Positions 34,441-43,927 of a stretch of DNA of 64,000 nt are shown here, in pieces. The notes beneath the pieces were generated by a model. That model was not told where the DNA came from and searched no databases. It saw nothing but the letters and a program-made list of their open reading frames with translations. A program made the position numbers and the translations under genes. The stretch's first letter is position 1. Each line of letters opens with the position of its first letter. This DNA comes from DTU032 sp964346175 (GTDB lineage: Bacteria; Bacillota; Clostridia; Saccharofermentanales; DTU023), in the NCBI GenBank assembly GCA_964346175.1, contig CAYFTG010000006.1:1-64000 (forward strand), given 5' to 3'.

Positions 34441-37296
34441 ATGTCTCTATTTGAAAAAATATTTGGTACTTATTCGGAGCGCGAACTCAAGAAGAATAGA
34501 AACCTAGTTGAGCAGGTACTCCAGCTTGATCAGGAATACCAAGGCTTGAGTGAAGCGGCATTGAAAGCGAAAACTGATCTGTTCAAAGCCCGACTCTCTG
34601 ACGGAGAGAGCTTGGAAGATATTTTGCCTGAAGCCTTCGCTACAGTGCGTGAAGCAGCTTGGCGCGTCTTGGGTATGAAACATTTCCCTGTCCAGGTCGA
34701 AGGTGGCATCATTTTGCATCAGGGGCGTATTGCTGAGATGAAAACAGGTGAGGGTAAAACTTTGGTTGCAACCTTGCCTGTATACCTGAACGCCCTGACA
34801 GGCAAAGGCGTTCACATCGTTACGGTAAACGATTATCTGGCAAGACGCGATAGCGAGTGGATGGGGAAGGTCTACCGTTACCTCGGACTCGAGGTTGGCC
34901 TGATCGTCCATGGCGTAGATAAGGCGGAACGCAAGAGATCGTACGCTGCCGATGTCACGTATGGAACCAATAATGAGTTCGGCTTTGATTATCTGCGCGA
35001 CAACATGGTTATGTCCTTGGACCGCTGTGTGCAGCGAGAACTCAACTTTGCGATCGTTGACGAAGTGGACAGCATACTTGTTGACGAGGCGCGTACACCT
35101 TTGATCATCTCCGGACATGGCGAAGAATCCTCAGAACTCTATGCTCAAGCAGATCGCTTTGTGCGTGGCTTGCGGAAGAAAGTCTTCGTGCAGAAAGACA
35201 CTGTACGTACTGCCGAAGAGATGGAAGCTATTGAAGCCGATGCCGATTATATTGTTGACGAAAAAGCTAAATCTGCTGTCTTGACTAAGCATGGTGTCGA
35301 TAAGGCTGAAAAGTTTTTCGCAATCGAGAATCTCTCGGACCAAGAAAACTATGAGATCAACCACCACCTGAACAATGCCTTAAAGGCACACGGCAACATG
35401 CATCTGGATCAAGATTATGTGGTGAAAGACGGCGAAGTAATCATAGTCGATGATTTTACGGGCCGTCTCATGTTTGGCCGGCGTTACAGTAATGGTCTGC
35501 ATCAGGCAATCGAAGCCAAAGAAAATGTTGAAATTAACGCTGAAAACAAGACTCTGGCAACAATTACCTTCCAGAATTACTTCCGCATGTATCAGAAACT
35601 TTCGGGTATGACGGGTACGGCTTTGACTGAAGAAGATGAGTTCAGACAGATTTACAATCTCGATGTCATTAGCATTCCCACCAATAAACCCATGATTCGT
35701 GACGACAAAGCAGATAGCGTTTTCAAAACAGAGAATGGAAAATATCAGGCTTTACTGGAAGAAGTTAGACAGGTACACAGTACCGGTCAACCCATATTGA
35801 TAGGTACGGTTTCGGTCGAAAAGTCCGAACTGATCTCCCTGTTGTTTAAGAGAGCGGGTATTAAACATAATGTCCTCAACGCCAAGAATCACGAAAGAGA
35901 AGCTGAGATTGTAGCTCAAGCCGGGCGGTTGAATGCTGTTACCATCGCAACCAATATGGCCGGTAGAGGTACGGATATCATGCTGGGTGGTAACCCCGAG
36001 TTTATGGCGCGTGAGCAAATGCGCAAACTGGGTTACGAGGAAGAGATGGTCGAGCAGGCGACTGCACATAACGTAACAGACGATGAAGATGTCTTAGCTG
36101 CTCGAAAAAAATTCTCTGAATTGGAAACTAAATATGAACAAGAGAATATAGAAGAAAAACGTGCTGTAATTGCAGCCGGCGGCTTATATATTCTCGGTAC
36201 AGAGAGACATGAGTCCCGCCGCATTGACAACCAGTTGCGGGGACGTGCCGGAAGACAAGGAGACCCCGGCGTCAGTCAATTCTATCTTTCGCTTGAAGAC
36301 GACCTGATGCGCCTTTTTGGCGGCGACAGACTGGACCGCATTTTCAGTACACTAGGAGTGGAGGAGGATGTTGAAATCAGTCATCCGATGCTCTCTAACG
36401 TAATTGAGACAGCACAGAAACGTGTTGAGGCGAGGAACTTCAGCATACGTAAAAACGTCCTCGAATACGACGATGTTATGAACCAGCAGCGTAATCTCAT
36501 TTACGAACAAAGACGCGAAGTACTCGAAGGCCGCGATTTACATAATTACTATCAACGCATAATTTGTAGCGTGATGGAGAACACCTTAGATAGCTTTATT
36601 GCGACTAAAGAAGAAAGCGGCGAGTGGGATTACGTTGGTATTAGAACCCGGATCAGCGATGTTTTCGGGGATTTGCCTTTGTTGGCTGAACTAGACAAGA
36701 AACTGCCGCAGTTAGACACCGAAGAGCTGGCAGAGATTCTATCAGATCAGGCACTAGATCGCTTAGAGTCAAGAGCTGCTGAACTGGGTTCAGATGATCT
36801 CTTGCGAGAAGCAGAGCGCGTGGTGCTTTTACAGACAGTCGATCGCCATTGGATGGAGCATATAGATGCTATGGATGATCTGCGGGACAGCATCGGCATG
36901 CGTTCGTATGCCCAGCATGATCCCGTTGTAGAATACAAGCGCGAAGGCTTTGACATGTTTGAAGATATGACAGCCGGCATTCAGGAAGACTCCGTGCGCC
37001 TGATCATGCGCGCCCGCCTCGTGGCAACACCACTAGAGCGCAAGGGTCCACAGATTACCGGAGAGGGCAGAGGATCTGCCGGATTCTCCGGACAGGCCGT
37101 CGCCGCCGGTGCAGAGCCGGCTCCTCCGGTCTCACGCAGTGTCAGACGCAGACGCGGAGATTTAGATCCTGTTGCGGGCGGCAGCCAGCAGCAAAAACCG
37201 GTAACACGCACAGTTCGACCGGGACGAAATGATCCCTGTTGGTGTGGTAGCGGTAAGAAATATAAAAATTGCCATTTGGCTCAAGATGAGGAATAA
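34441..37296 (+). CDS. secA: preprotein translocase ATPase SecA
   Basis: A 951-residue SecA motor that drives proteins through SecYEG. Walker A is M-K-T-G-E-G-K-T near residue 102, the DEAD-like box is V-D-E-V-D-S-I-L-V-D-E-A near 210, and the second motor domain has A-T-N-M-A-G-R-G-T-D-I near 505. The crosslinking domain and helical scaffold are intact. The C-terminus carries a zinc-binding SEC-C motif C-W-C-G-S-G-K-K-Y-K-N-C-H. AAGGAG is 5 bases before the ATG. It is followed 16 bases later by tkt. Confidence 0.97.
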   Translation: MSLFEKIFGTYSERELKKNRNLVEQVLQLDQEYQGLSEAALKAKTDLFKARLSDGESLEDILPEAFATVREAAWRVLGMKHFPVQVEGGIILHQGRIAEMKTGEGKTLVATLPVYLNALTGKGVHIVTVNDYLARRDSEWMGKVYRYLGLEVGLIVHGVDKAERKRSYAADVTYGTNNEFGFDYLRDNMVMSLDRCVQRELNFAIVDEVDSILVDEARTPLIISGHGEESSELYAQADRFVRGLRKKVFVQKDTVRTAEEMEAIEADADYIVDEKAKSAVLTKHGVDKAEKFFAIENLSDQENYEINHHLNNALKAHGNMHLDQDYVVKDGEVIIVDDFTGRLMFGRRYSNGLHQAIEAKENVEINAENKTLATITFQNYFRMYQKLSGMTGTALTEEDEFRQIYNLDVISIPTNKPMIRDDKADSVFKTENGKYQALLEEVRQVHSTGQPILIGTVSVEKSELISLLFKRAGIKHNVLNAKNHEREAEIVAQAGRLNAVTIATNMAGRGTDIMLGGNPEFMAREQMRKLGYEEEMVEQATAHNVTDDEDVLAARKKFSELETKYEQENIEEKRAVIAAGGLYILGTERHESRRIDNQLRGRAGRQGDPGVSQFYLSLEDDLMRLFGGDRLDRIFSTLGVEEDVEISHPMLSNVIETAQKRVEARNFSIRKNVLEYDDVMNQQRNLIYEQRREVLEGRDLHNYYQRIICSVMENTLDSFIATKEESGEWDYVGIRTRISDVFGDLPLLAELDKKLPQLDTEELAEILSDQALDRLESRAAELGSDDLLREAERVVLLQTVDRHWMEHIDAMDDLRDSIGMRSYAQHDPVVEYKREGFDMFEDMTAGIQEDSVRLIMRARLVATPLERKGPQITGEGRGSAGFSGQAVAAGAEPAPPVSRSVRRRRGDLDPVAGGSQQQKPVTRTVRPGRNDPCWCGSGKKYKNCHLAQDEE

Positions 37297-37312
37297 AGTG
37301 TAGGAGGTTAGA

Positions 37313-39295
37313 ATGTTCATCGAACAAAAGATGCAGGAAAGAGCGATTGAAGCGGTAAGAGCTTTGTCGGTAGCAGGAGTGGAACAGGCGAAGTCAGGGC
37401 ATCCGGGACTGCCATTAGGAGTTGCCCCGATGGCTGTCGAGCTGTGGTCAAATCACATGAAACACAACCCTGCCAATCCGGACTGGTTTAACCGGGATCG
37501 TTTTGTTTTATCTGCGGGGCACGGCTCAATGCTGATTTACTCTTTGCTCCACCTCTTTGGATATGGATTGGAGACGGAAGATTTAAAAGCCTTCCGCCAA
37601 TGGGACAGTAAAACCCCGGGACACCCCGAGTACGGGCATACAATCGGTGTCGAAGCAACCACCGGTCCTCTAGGGCAGGGTTTTGCTATGGCCGTAGGTA
37701 TGGCTATGGCGGAAAGACACCTAGCCGCTCGCTTCAACACTGAAGAGCATGCGATTATCGATCATCATACTTACGTCATCGCCAGCGATGGCGACCTGAT
37801 GGAAGGCGTCTCTTCAGAAGCAGCGTCCTTAGCCGGTACGTTAAAATTGGGCAAGTTGATCGTTATGTATGACGATAACAACATAACAATTGAAGGTTCC
37901 ACGGATCTGGCTTTTACCGAGGATGTCGGCAAGCGCTTTGAAGCCTATGGTTGGCATGTACTTGAAGTAAGCGACGGCAACGATTGCAGTGCTATAAGCC
38001 GTGCTTTGGATGAGGCAAAGGCACGTGATGATCGCCCTTCATTGATAAAAGTAAAAACCATCATTGGCTACGGTTCGCCGAAAGCCGATACCGCCGGTGT
38101 GCACGGAGCTCCGCTTGGCACTGATGGTGCGAAGGAAACTTACGAATTCCTCGACTGGGATGAATCTGACCCCTTTACCGTGCCTTCAGATTTGCTTGAT
38201 TGGTTCAGCGACAAGAAATCGAAATTGGCCGAGTACGAAGATGAATGGCTTGAAACCTATAAAGTTTGGCAGCAAGATCAGCCCGAGCTGGCTCAGAAAC
38301 TAGCCAGTGATGTCGAGCGTGATTACCCGGAACTCGACGTTGATGAACTGTCTGACGCAGTCGAGAAGGATATTGCTACTCGTTCAGCCTCAGGACTCAT
38401 TCTCAACGCTATTTACGACAAAGGTGTGCCTCTATTTGGCGGTAGCGCCGACCTGGCACCCTCTACGATGACCTTGCTTGATGAGCAAGGGTCGTTCAGC
38501 TCAGTGACGCCTGAAGCGGCCAATGTTCGTTTTGGTGTACGCGAGTTCGCCATGGCTGCAGTTTGTAACGGAATGGCCTTGCATGGCGGAGTTCTAGCAT
38601 ACAGCGCTACCTTCTTGATCTTTTCCGACTATATGAGAGGAGCCATACGCCTGAGCGCTCTGATGGGAGTGCCGCAGGTTTTTGTCTTCACACATGACAG
38701 TATCGGTCTCGGCGAAGACGGTCCGACGCATCAACCGATTGAACATCTGACTATGCTGCGAGCAACACCGGGACTCAATGTCATGCGACCGGCCGGGCGT
38801 TTCGAAACGGCCGCCGCATGGAAATATGCCGTCGAAAGCGATAAGCCAAGTGCTTTGATCTTGACGCGTCAGTCAGTACCTTCTGCAGAAACCAGTGCAA
38901 AACGTGCCCTCCGTGGCGCATATGTCGCACGCGATGCCAAAGACTTCGAGGCGATTATCATGGCTTCGGGTTCAGAACTCGAAGTGGCTTTAGCCGCAGC
39001 CGATCTTCTGGAAGAAAAAGGCCATCGCGTACGGGTCGTCTCCATGATGTCTTTCGAACTGTTTGAAGAGCAGGATGCAGCTTATCGCGAGAGAGTGCTT
39101 CCTGCTGCTATGCGTAAACGTCTGGCGGTAGAAGCCGCAGCCGACTTGTCTTGGTATAAATATGTCGGACTGGACGGCAAAATCATCAGCATGGAAAGCT
39201 ATGGCGCTTCCGCTCCGGCATCTGTACTCTTTGAAAAGTTCGGCTTTACTGCAGAGAACGTTGCCAAACATTGTCTGGATTTGATTGAAGGATAA
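37313..39295 (+). CDS. tkt: transketolase
   Basis: A 660-residue full-length transketolase for the non-oxidative pentose phosphate pathway. The N-terminal thiamine-diphosphate domain shows S-G-H-P-G-L-P-L-G, S-A-G-H-G-S-M-L and the cofactor motif G-D-G-type S-D-G-D-L-M-E-G with D-D-N-N. The pyrimidine domain has V-R-E-F-A-M and T-H-D-S-I-G-L-G-E-D-G-P-T-H-Q-P. TAGGAGGT lies close before the ATG. The 16-base gap from secA suggests a shared transcript that ends at the terminator at 39326-39357. It supplies ribose 5-phosphate precursors used by the PRPP synthetase also found in this window. Confidence 0.96.
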   Translation: MFIEQKMQERAIEAVRALSVAGVEQAKSGHPGLPLGVAPMAVELWSNHMKHNPANPDWFNRDRFVLSAGHGSMLIYSLLHLFGYGLETEDLKAFRQWDSKTPGHPEYGHTIGVEATTGPLGQGFAMAVGMAMAERHLAARFNTEEHAIIDHHTYVIASDGDLMEGVSSEAASLAGTLKLGKLIVMYDDNNITIEGSTDLAFTEDVGKRFEAYGWHVLEVSDGNDCSAISRALDEAKARDDRPSLIKVKTIIGYGSPKADTAGVHGAPLGTDGAKETYEFLDWDESDPFTVPSDLLDWFSDKKSKLAEYEDEWLETYKVWQQDQPELAQKLASDVERDYPELDVDELSDAVEKDIATRSASGLILNAIYDKGVPLFGGSADLAPSTMTLLDEQGSFSSVTPEAANVRFGVREFAMAAVCNGMALHGGVLAYSATFLIFSDYMRGAIRLSALMGVPQVFVFTHDSIGLGEDGPTHQPIEHLTMLRATPGLNVMRPAGRFETAAAWKYAVESDKPSALILTRQSVPSAETSAKRALRGAYVARDAKDFEAIIMASGSELEVALAAADLLEEKGHRVRVVSMMSFELFEEQDAAYRERVLPAAMRKRLAVEAAADLSWYKYVGLDGKIISMESYGASAPASVLFEKFGFTAENVAKHCLDLIEG

Positions 39296-39325
39296 ATTCT
39301 TACAAGTTAAAGAAGATTCTCATCA

Positions 39326-39357
39326 ACGGGGCATTTTTGCAAAATGTCCCGTTTTTT
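39326..39357 (+). terminator. intrinsic terminator after tkt
   Basis: A 12-bp stem (ACGGGGCATTTT with AAAATGTCCCGT, one G-U pair) around a TGC loop, followed by T residues. Confidence 0.88.
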
Positions 39358-39387
39358 CTAGGGGGAAACAGTAAACATATTTTGAAG

Positions 39388-39421
39388 AAAAAACGCCGCA
39401 AATATAAAATTTGCAGCGTTT
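39388..39421 (-). terminator. intrinsic terminator of tRNA-Thr
   Basis: On the reverse strand AAACGC-x-GCAAAT pairs with ATTTGC-x-GCGTTT, with a 1x1 mismatch and a 5-base loop, then continues into a T run. It begins immediately after the tRNA's CCA end. Confidence 0.85.
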
Positions 39422-39424
39422 CTC

Positions 39425-39499
39425 TGGAGCCGAAGGTGGGGATTGAACCCACGACCTATTCATTACGAGTGAATTGCTCTACCACTGAGCCACTTCGGC
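39425..39499 (-). tRNA. tRNA-Thr (anticodon CGT)
   Basis: 75 nt including an encoded CCA. Acceptor GCCGAAG pairs with CTTCGGC; D arm GCTC-AGTGGTA-GAGC; anticodon stem ATTCA/TGAAT with loop CTCGTAA, anticodon CGT; T arm GTGGG-TTCAATC-CCCAC. The discriminator base is U. It reads ACG codons. Confidence 0.97.
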
Positions 39500-39509
39500 A
39501 AGCTATATT

Positions 39510-39538
39510 ATCTTAGCTGCGCAGTTTTGCCTTGTCAA
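39510..39538 (-). promoter_or_regulatory. promoter of tRNA-Thr
   Basis: Reverse strand TTGACA (39538-39533), a 17-base spacer and TAAGAT (39515-39510), 10 bases before the tRNA 5' end. Confidence 0.75.
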
Positions 39539-39541
39539 GAC

Positions 39542-39580
39542 AAAAAAGAATAACCCCGCCTGCTACCGACGGGGTCATTC
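39542..39580 (-). terminator. intrinsic terminator after ferritin
   Basis: On the reverse strand GAAT-x-ACCCCG pairs with CGGGGT-x-ATTC (10 bp with one mismatch), followed by six T residues at 39547-39542, downstream of the ferritin stop. Confidence 0.85.
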
Positions 39581-39627
39581 TCACGAGATCGGTGCTGGCA
39601 ATCTCGTTTTACGAGGAGACGTATAAA

Positions 39628-40152
39628 TTAGAAGGAAAGAAGAGGAATTTCTTCGCCTCCCCAAGTGCGTGTGCCTTTCAGGTTATCAAATGCGAGGAGA
39701 CCTGCAATATTGCCTTGGGTGCGTTCAACGCCCATAACGTTGTCGGTGGCATTAACTTCCTCTTCAACTTGTTCATTAATGTACCAGTTGAGGAATAAGC
39801 GCGCAGCTCTATCGCCATCTTCTTCAGCTTGCTGCGCCATTTTGTCAATTTTGCTTGTAATAAACTTCTCGTGCTCCAAGGCTGCTTGGAATAAATCTAA
39901 GAGCGACTCCCACTCTTTGGGAGCAGTCTGCAGTTGCATCAATTCAACAGGTTCGCCTCTCATTTTGAGATAGCGGATAAAGCCTTCAGCATGAGCCAGT
40001 TCTTCCTTATATTGAATTTCCATCCAATGAGATGCGCCCACCCAGTCGTTCTGATTGAGCCATTCACTCATGGCCAGATAGATAAAGGCTGAATCATATT
40101 CGAGTTTGATCTGTTCGTTAAATAATTGGTTTAATTCTGTGGTCATAATCAT
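39628..40152 (-). CDS. ftnA: ferritin (iron-storage protein)
   Basis: A 174-residue four-helix ferritin of the bacterial FtnA type; 24-mers oxidise Fe(II) and store it as a mineral core. Ferroxidase ligands are visible: the Glu in L-E-Y-D-S-A near 18, E-E-L-A-H with Glu and His near 51-55, a Glu in A-A-L-E-H-E-K near 95, and Q-V-E-E-E near 130. AAGGAG is 8 bases before ATG 40152. A good promoter and terminator make it a single-gene unit. In an anaerobe it also limits Fenton chemistry, fitting the peroxide operon 5 kb away. Confidence 0.95.
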   Translation of the reverse strand: MIMTTELNQLFNEQIKLEYDSAFIYLAMSEWLNQNDWVGASHWMEIQYKEELAHAEGFIRYLKMRGEPVELMQLQTAPKEWESLLDLFQAALEHEKFITSKIDKMAQQAEEDGDRAARLFLNWYINEQVEEEVNATDNVMGVERTQGNIAGLLAFDNLKGTRTWGGEEIPLLSF

Positions 40153-40176
40153 TTTTAAATCTCCTTGAAAGTAAAA

Positions 40177-40205
40177 ATTTTATCTTGATATTAAATATAG
40201 CTCAA
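40177..40205 (-). promoter_or_regulatory. promoter of ferritin
   Basis: Reverse strand TTGAGC (40205-40200), a 17-base spacer and TAAAAT (40182-40177), 25 bases before the start codon. Confidence 0.65.
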
Positions 40206-40344
40206 ATATTTTTTTGTGCTTAGCTCTGTTACTTGAGTTACATGCCAAAAGTCTAAAAGTAAATAAAAATTTCCTGCAGAAGCTAATAGAATCTTGTTAC
40301 TTATGTTAGAGTAATGATGATAGTGCTGGAGGTGGAGCAGACGC

Positions 40345-42771
40345 ATGAGGATAACTGAAATTCGTTGCACATGTCCTGTAAGGAAAGATGGTGTGACCGG
40401 CAGCGAAGCTGAAAATTTCCCACTTAAGCGTGGCACTACCGTCTTCCATTTTGACAGCCCTAATGCTGGTATAGAGCCTGCTTTATTAGTTCAATCCGCG
40501 TTGTGTTCAAGCGCGACGGCCTTGTCTGATTCCGAGAAGAAAAACTATTTTCAAGCATTTTATCAGGAACATCTTGCCTCTCTTCCCGCTTCATTCGAAA
40601 AGAAGATTGCTGCCGTTGCTGCCGTTCCCAAATTTTCATTCATTTTTAATGATGGCGTTTCACAAAAGTTGTTGCCTGCTGTAGATACTAATAAAGAGGA
40701 CGACTATTTCTTACGCAGATCAGCGGGTGCAGAAGCTAACCTTTTGGGGCAGCGCCTCGATTGGGTTACGCTCCTAGATGATTCCGTGGATGCTGTGACA
40801 CAGCGTTCTCATCTCTTCCAGTTAAGAGAACGCTTAGAACTTAGCCGAGAGCAGTTGGCGGCACCTGTACAAGGTAAGCTCTACCGGACGCGCTCTGATT
40901 TGATTGCGATTCTGAAGGAGCCTGCTCTAAATATTGATGTTTCTTCTGTGAAAAACTCCGACGTCGAAGATGTCCGTAACTTGGAGCGTCGCATCCAGGA
41001 ACTCAAAGAAAAAGACGACAATCTACGCGAAGAACAACGCATCCTTAGGCTTTTAGCCATCAAAAATGATTACGAAAACTTGCTGAAACTGCGCCGAGAA
41101 CTGGAAGAGCTGGAAAGCAATACCACCTATTATGCGCGAGCAATTACAGGTAAGGGACGTGATATCACCGTTCATGAGTTAACGGTGTTAAGCAGCCTGT
41201 TTCAAGATTATCAGGAAAGAGAAGAGAAGGTAGCTGCTCAGCGTGAAGAGGTGGAAAAAGCGCGGCAGTTACGCCTTGAGTGGGAACAAGAGCGGATATT
41301 GGCCGAGTACAAACTCAAGCAGCTGCAGAAGGAATTAGCTGAGCTTGAAGACTTAGAAGGCAGTAAACTTCCGGCTCAGAGCGAGCGGGTTGATGTTGCA
41401 CCAGCTCAGAGTATGAACCCAAATGTCAAAGAGGGGATCGGCTTGAAACATTTCTTGCTCTTGGGAGCCATGGCTCTAGTTTTTGTAGGGCTCCTGCTTT
41501 TTAACAGTAGCAGAAGTATAGCAATTATCGCTTTACTTCTGGCCGGAATCGGCCTAATAGGCTCAGCATATCTTTTCCTGCGTCCTCGTACTTCGCTGCA
41601 AACGCAGCTGAATGAGGTCTTGATCGAAACTCTGCGCAGCCCCGCGCGACATCCTGATTACAGCTTATTATCCCGACAGTTTTCCGAGCAAAAAGAACTT
41701 TGGCAAACGGCAAAATCCGAAGCAGAACGAATCGCTTCTCATGTTAACAGCAGTCAAATTGCTCTCCATTCACTGGAAGATAGTCAGCGAAAAACCGGTC
41801 AAGAGCTTCTGCGTCAACTGTCCCGTTATGCAGAAATTGATGATTTAAGTGATGCCGACCACGTGTTGACTGCACTTCGCAACCAAAGACAGACTGTCAC
41901 GTCTTATGATGAAGCGGTTTCTGAATTCTTACGTCAGATTGCCGATGTGCGCAAAGGCAGAACCGATGAAGACATGCTGAGTGAATACGAGAAAGCCTGC
42001 GCAGAACTTTACGGTGACCTGCTGACTGCAGATGATATCAGCGGAAGCCAAAACCTGAATGTCCGCTCTCAGGCTTTAAAGTTTGATGAAAACCGCGCGC
42101 GAAGGATCGAAATCGAAAGAGTGGACTTGGGACAGAGTTTAAGTAGACTTAAACAGCAGTTGCAGCAAGCGAAGTCAAGCCTGGAAGGAAAAGAAGAAAT
42201 TCTCACGCAAGTACCTGCGCTCAAACGGAGGCGAGACTATCTGGAGCAAAATTTATGGCAGGAGATCAACGATATCGAACTGTTCGATCTGGCTATAAGC
42301 ATGCTTGAGCATTTATACGAACTCTGGCGAGACCTTCCCCTAGAACGCGTACGCAACTTGACAGTAGAATACAGTAGGCGCCTTCAAGGACTAAAGATGC
42401 TTGATCCCGAAGTCAACGACTACATGGTAGAAGAGCAACGTGGCATCCGGAGAGGGGAACTGGATAGGTTTAAATCAGCTAAGACACGGGAAAAGGAGTT
42501 GGCCTTGATTGATAACTCTCCCTCCGATATAGTCTATCTCGCATTCCGCATGGCATTAATCGACAGCAGCAGTAAGGACCAGGCGCCCCCCTTGTTTATT
42601 TTCGATTTACCTTTTCTCAATTCTTTCAGCAGAGTAGGTGAATTCTTAAACTTGCTGGAAGAACGCATGTTGGGACTTTCCGCACAGTCGGTCCTTTTTA
42701 CATCTAATAATCTTTTACTAGACGCTGCTGCCGAACGACAGATTCCCATACATGAAATTTCATGTTCCTGA
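40345..42771 (+). CDS. membrane-anchored YhaN/SMC-like coiled-coil protein with degenerate ATPase motifs
   Basis: An 808-residue protein with globular ends, two long coiled coils (about 180-355 and 430-700) and a membrane hairpin of two helices (about 368-413) between them. This plan matches YhaN/AAA_27-type relatives of SbcC/RecF in Firmicutes. The C-terminal part keeps the outline of the ATPase lobe: D-I-V-Y-L-A-F-R-M-A-L near 727 and I-F-D-L-P-F-L-N near 752-759. Key residues are missing. The N-terminal site that should be G-x-N-E-A-G-K-S-T reads S-P-N-A-G-I-E-P-A (38-46), the S-x-G signature reads S-P-S-D, and the Walker B second acid is Leu. ATP hydrolysis is unlikely. The usual SbcD/YhaO-like nuclease partner is absent. 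GGAGGTGGAG precedes the ATG. Confidence 0.68.
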   Translation: MRITEIRCTCPVRKDGVTGSEAENFPLKRGTTVFHFDSPNAGIEPALLVQSALCSSATALSDSEKKNYFQAFYQEHLASLPASFEKKIAAVAAVPKFSFIFNDGVSQKLLPAVDTNKEDDYFLRRSAGAEANLLGQRLDWVTLLDDSVDAVTQRSHLFQLRERLELSREQLAAPVQGKLYRTRSDLIAILKEPALNIDVSSVKNSDVEDVRNLERRIQELKEKDDNLREEQRILRLLAIKNDYENLLKLRRELEELESNTTYYARAITGKGRDITVHELTVLSSLFQDYQEREEKVAAQREEVEKARQLRLEWEQERILAEYKLKQLQKELAELEDLEGSKLPAQSERVDVAPAQSMNPNVKEGIGLKHFLLLGAMALVFVGLLLFNSSRSIAIIALLLAGIGLIGSAYLFLRPRTSLQTQLNEVLIETLRSPARHPDYSLLSRQFSEQKELWQTAKSEAERIASHVNSSQIALHSLEDSQRKTGQELLRQLSRYAEIDDLSDADHVLTALRNQRQTVTSYDEAVSEFLRQIADVRKGRTDEDMLSEYEKACAELYGDLLTADDISGSQNLNVRSQALKFDENRARRIEIERVDLGQSLSRLKQQLQQAKSSLEGKEEILTQVPALKRRRDYLEQNLWQEINDIELFDLAISMLEHLYELWRDLPLERVRNLTVEYSRRLQGLKMLDPEVNDYMVEEQRGIRRGELDRFKSAKTREKELALIDNSPSDIVYLAFRMALIDSSSKDQAPPLFIFDLPFLNSFSRVGEFLNLLEERMLGLSAQSVLFTSNNLLLDAAAERQIPIHEISCS

Positions 42772-42795
42772 ATTAGTTAACGTACAAAGAAAACT

Positions 42796-42823
42796 TTGTA
42801 AAAAATAGAAAAACACATACTAT
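42796..42823 (+). promoter_or_regulatory. candidate promoter of tdh-kbl
   Basis: TTGTAA at 42796-42801 and TACTAT at 42818-42823 with a 16-base spacer, 26 bases before the tdh start. Confidence 0.45.
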
Positions 42824-42849
42824 GCAAAATATGGAGGAGGTTTTTTTGG

Positions 42850-43899
42850 ATGAGTCAAACAATGTATGCACTGGTAAAGCCGGAGCGCAAATCCGGCCTT
42901 GAGCTGCGAGAGGTTCCGATACCTGAATGCAGCCCAATTGATGTGAAAATTAAAATTAGAAAAACAGCTATATGTGGTACAGATCTCCATATTTATAACT
43001 GGGATGAATGGTCGCAGAGGAATATCGCGCCACCACTCGTGATCGGCCACGAATATGTCGGAGAGGTGGTCGAGGTCGGCTCTATGGTCTCGACAATAGA
43101 AGTAGGCGATCTGGTTTCAGGTGAGGGGCATATAGTCTGCGGCGTGTGTCGCAATTGCCGAGCCGGACGCCGTGTGCTGTGCCCTAATACCAAAGGAGTC
43201 GGTGTAAATCGCGACGGTGCCTTTGCGGAGTACATAGTAATTCCGGAGCAAAACGTAGTGAAGATTCTTCCCGGAGTTCCCGAAGACATAGTCGCTATGT
43301 TTGATCCCTTCGGCAATGCCGTCTACACAGCTCTCATGTTCCCCTTGGTCGGTGAAGATGTCCTAGTCACAGGTGCCGGGCCGATCGGGATTATGACAGC
43401 GGCAGTGGCACGTTTTTGCGGGGCCAGAAATGTCGTTTTGACAGACATTATGCCGGAACGACTCGAATTAGCACATGAAGTTGTGCCTGATATTAGAACC
43501 GTTGATACAAGCAAGGAAGACCTGAAAAGCCTCATGCCGGAACTTAGGATGATGGAAGGTTTTGATATCGGTCTTGAAATGTCAGGGTCCGCCATAGCTT
43601 TGAACGAAATGATCGAAACCATGATTACGGGCGGTAAAATTGCCATGCTGGGCTTTCAAAAGGCAAATACTACCATCGATTGGAATAAAGTCGTGATGGG
43701 AAGCCTTACTATTCGAGGGGTTTACGGGCGTGACATGTTTGAAACGTGGTACAAGATGATGGCTTTAGTACAAGCTGGCCTCGATCTGTCGCCACTAATT
43801 ACACACCGTTTCGATTTCCGCGATTATGAAAAAGGCTTCGCCGCCATGAACAGTGGTAAGTCGGGCAAGGTCTTACTCGATTGGACTAACGCCAGATAA
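42850..43899 (+). CDS. tdh: L-threonine 3-dehydrogenase
   Basis: A 349-residue zinc-dependent medium-chain dehydrogenase that oxidises threonine to 2-amino-3-ketobutyrate with NAD+. The catalytic zinc Cys lies in C-G-T-D-L-H-I-Y (residue 39), G-H-E-Y-V-G-E-V follows near 62, and the four-Cys structural zinc loop C-G-V-C-R-N-C-R-A-G-R-R-V-L-C is near 95. The Rossmann motif is T-G-A-G-P-I-G-I near 172. GGAGGAGG precedes the ATG. The kbl gene 28 bases downstream completes the pathway, which confirms Tdh over other alcohol dehydrogenases. Confidence 0.95.
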   Translation: MSQTMYALVKPERKSGLELREVPIPECSPIDVKIKIRKTAICGTDLHIYNWDEWSQRNIAPPLVIGHEYVGEVVEVGSMVSTIEVGDLVSGEGHIVCGVCRNCRAGRRVLCPNTKGVGVNRDGAFAEYIVIPEQNVVKILPGVPEDIVAMFDPFGNAVYTALMFPLVGEDVLVTGAGPIGIMTAAVARFCGARNVVLTDIMPERLELAHEVVPDIRTVDTSKEDLKSLMPELRMMEGFDIGLEMSGSAIALNEMIETMITGGKIAMLGFQKANTTIDWNKVVMGSLTIRGVYGRDMFETWYKMMALVQAGLDLSPLITHRFDFRDYEKGFAAMNSGKSGKVLLDWTNAR

Positions 43900-43927
43900 G
43901 ATTCAGAATAATGTGAAAGGATTTCTT

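Noticed and set aside
39628..40205. PerR or Fur box at the ferritin promoter
   Set aside because: The promoter region is AT-rich but has no 7-1-7 inverted repeat close to the consensus.
43853..43927. An upstream start for kbl inside tdh
   Set aside because: The extra 25 residues are not family-like, and a good ribosome site precedes ATG 43928.
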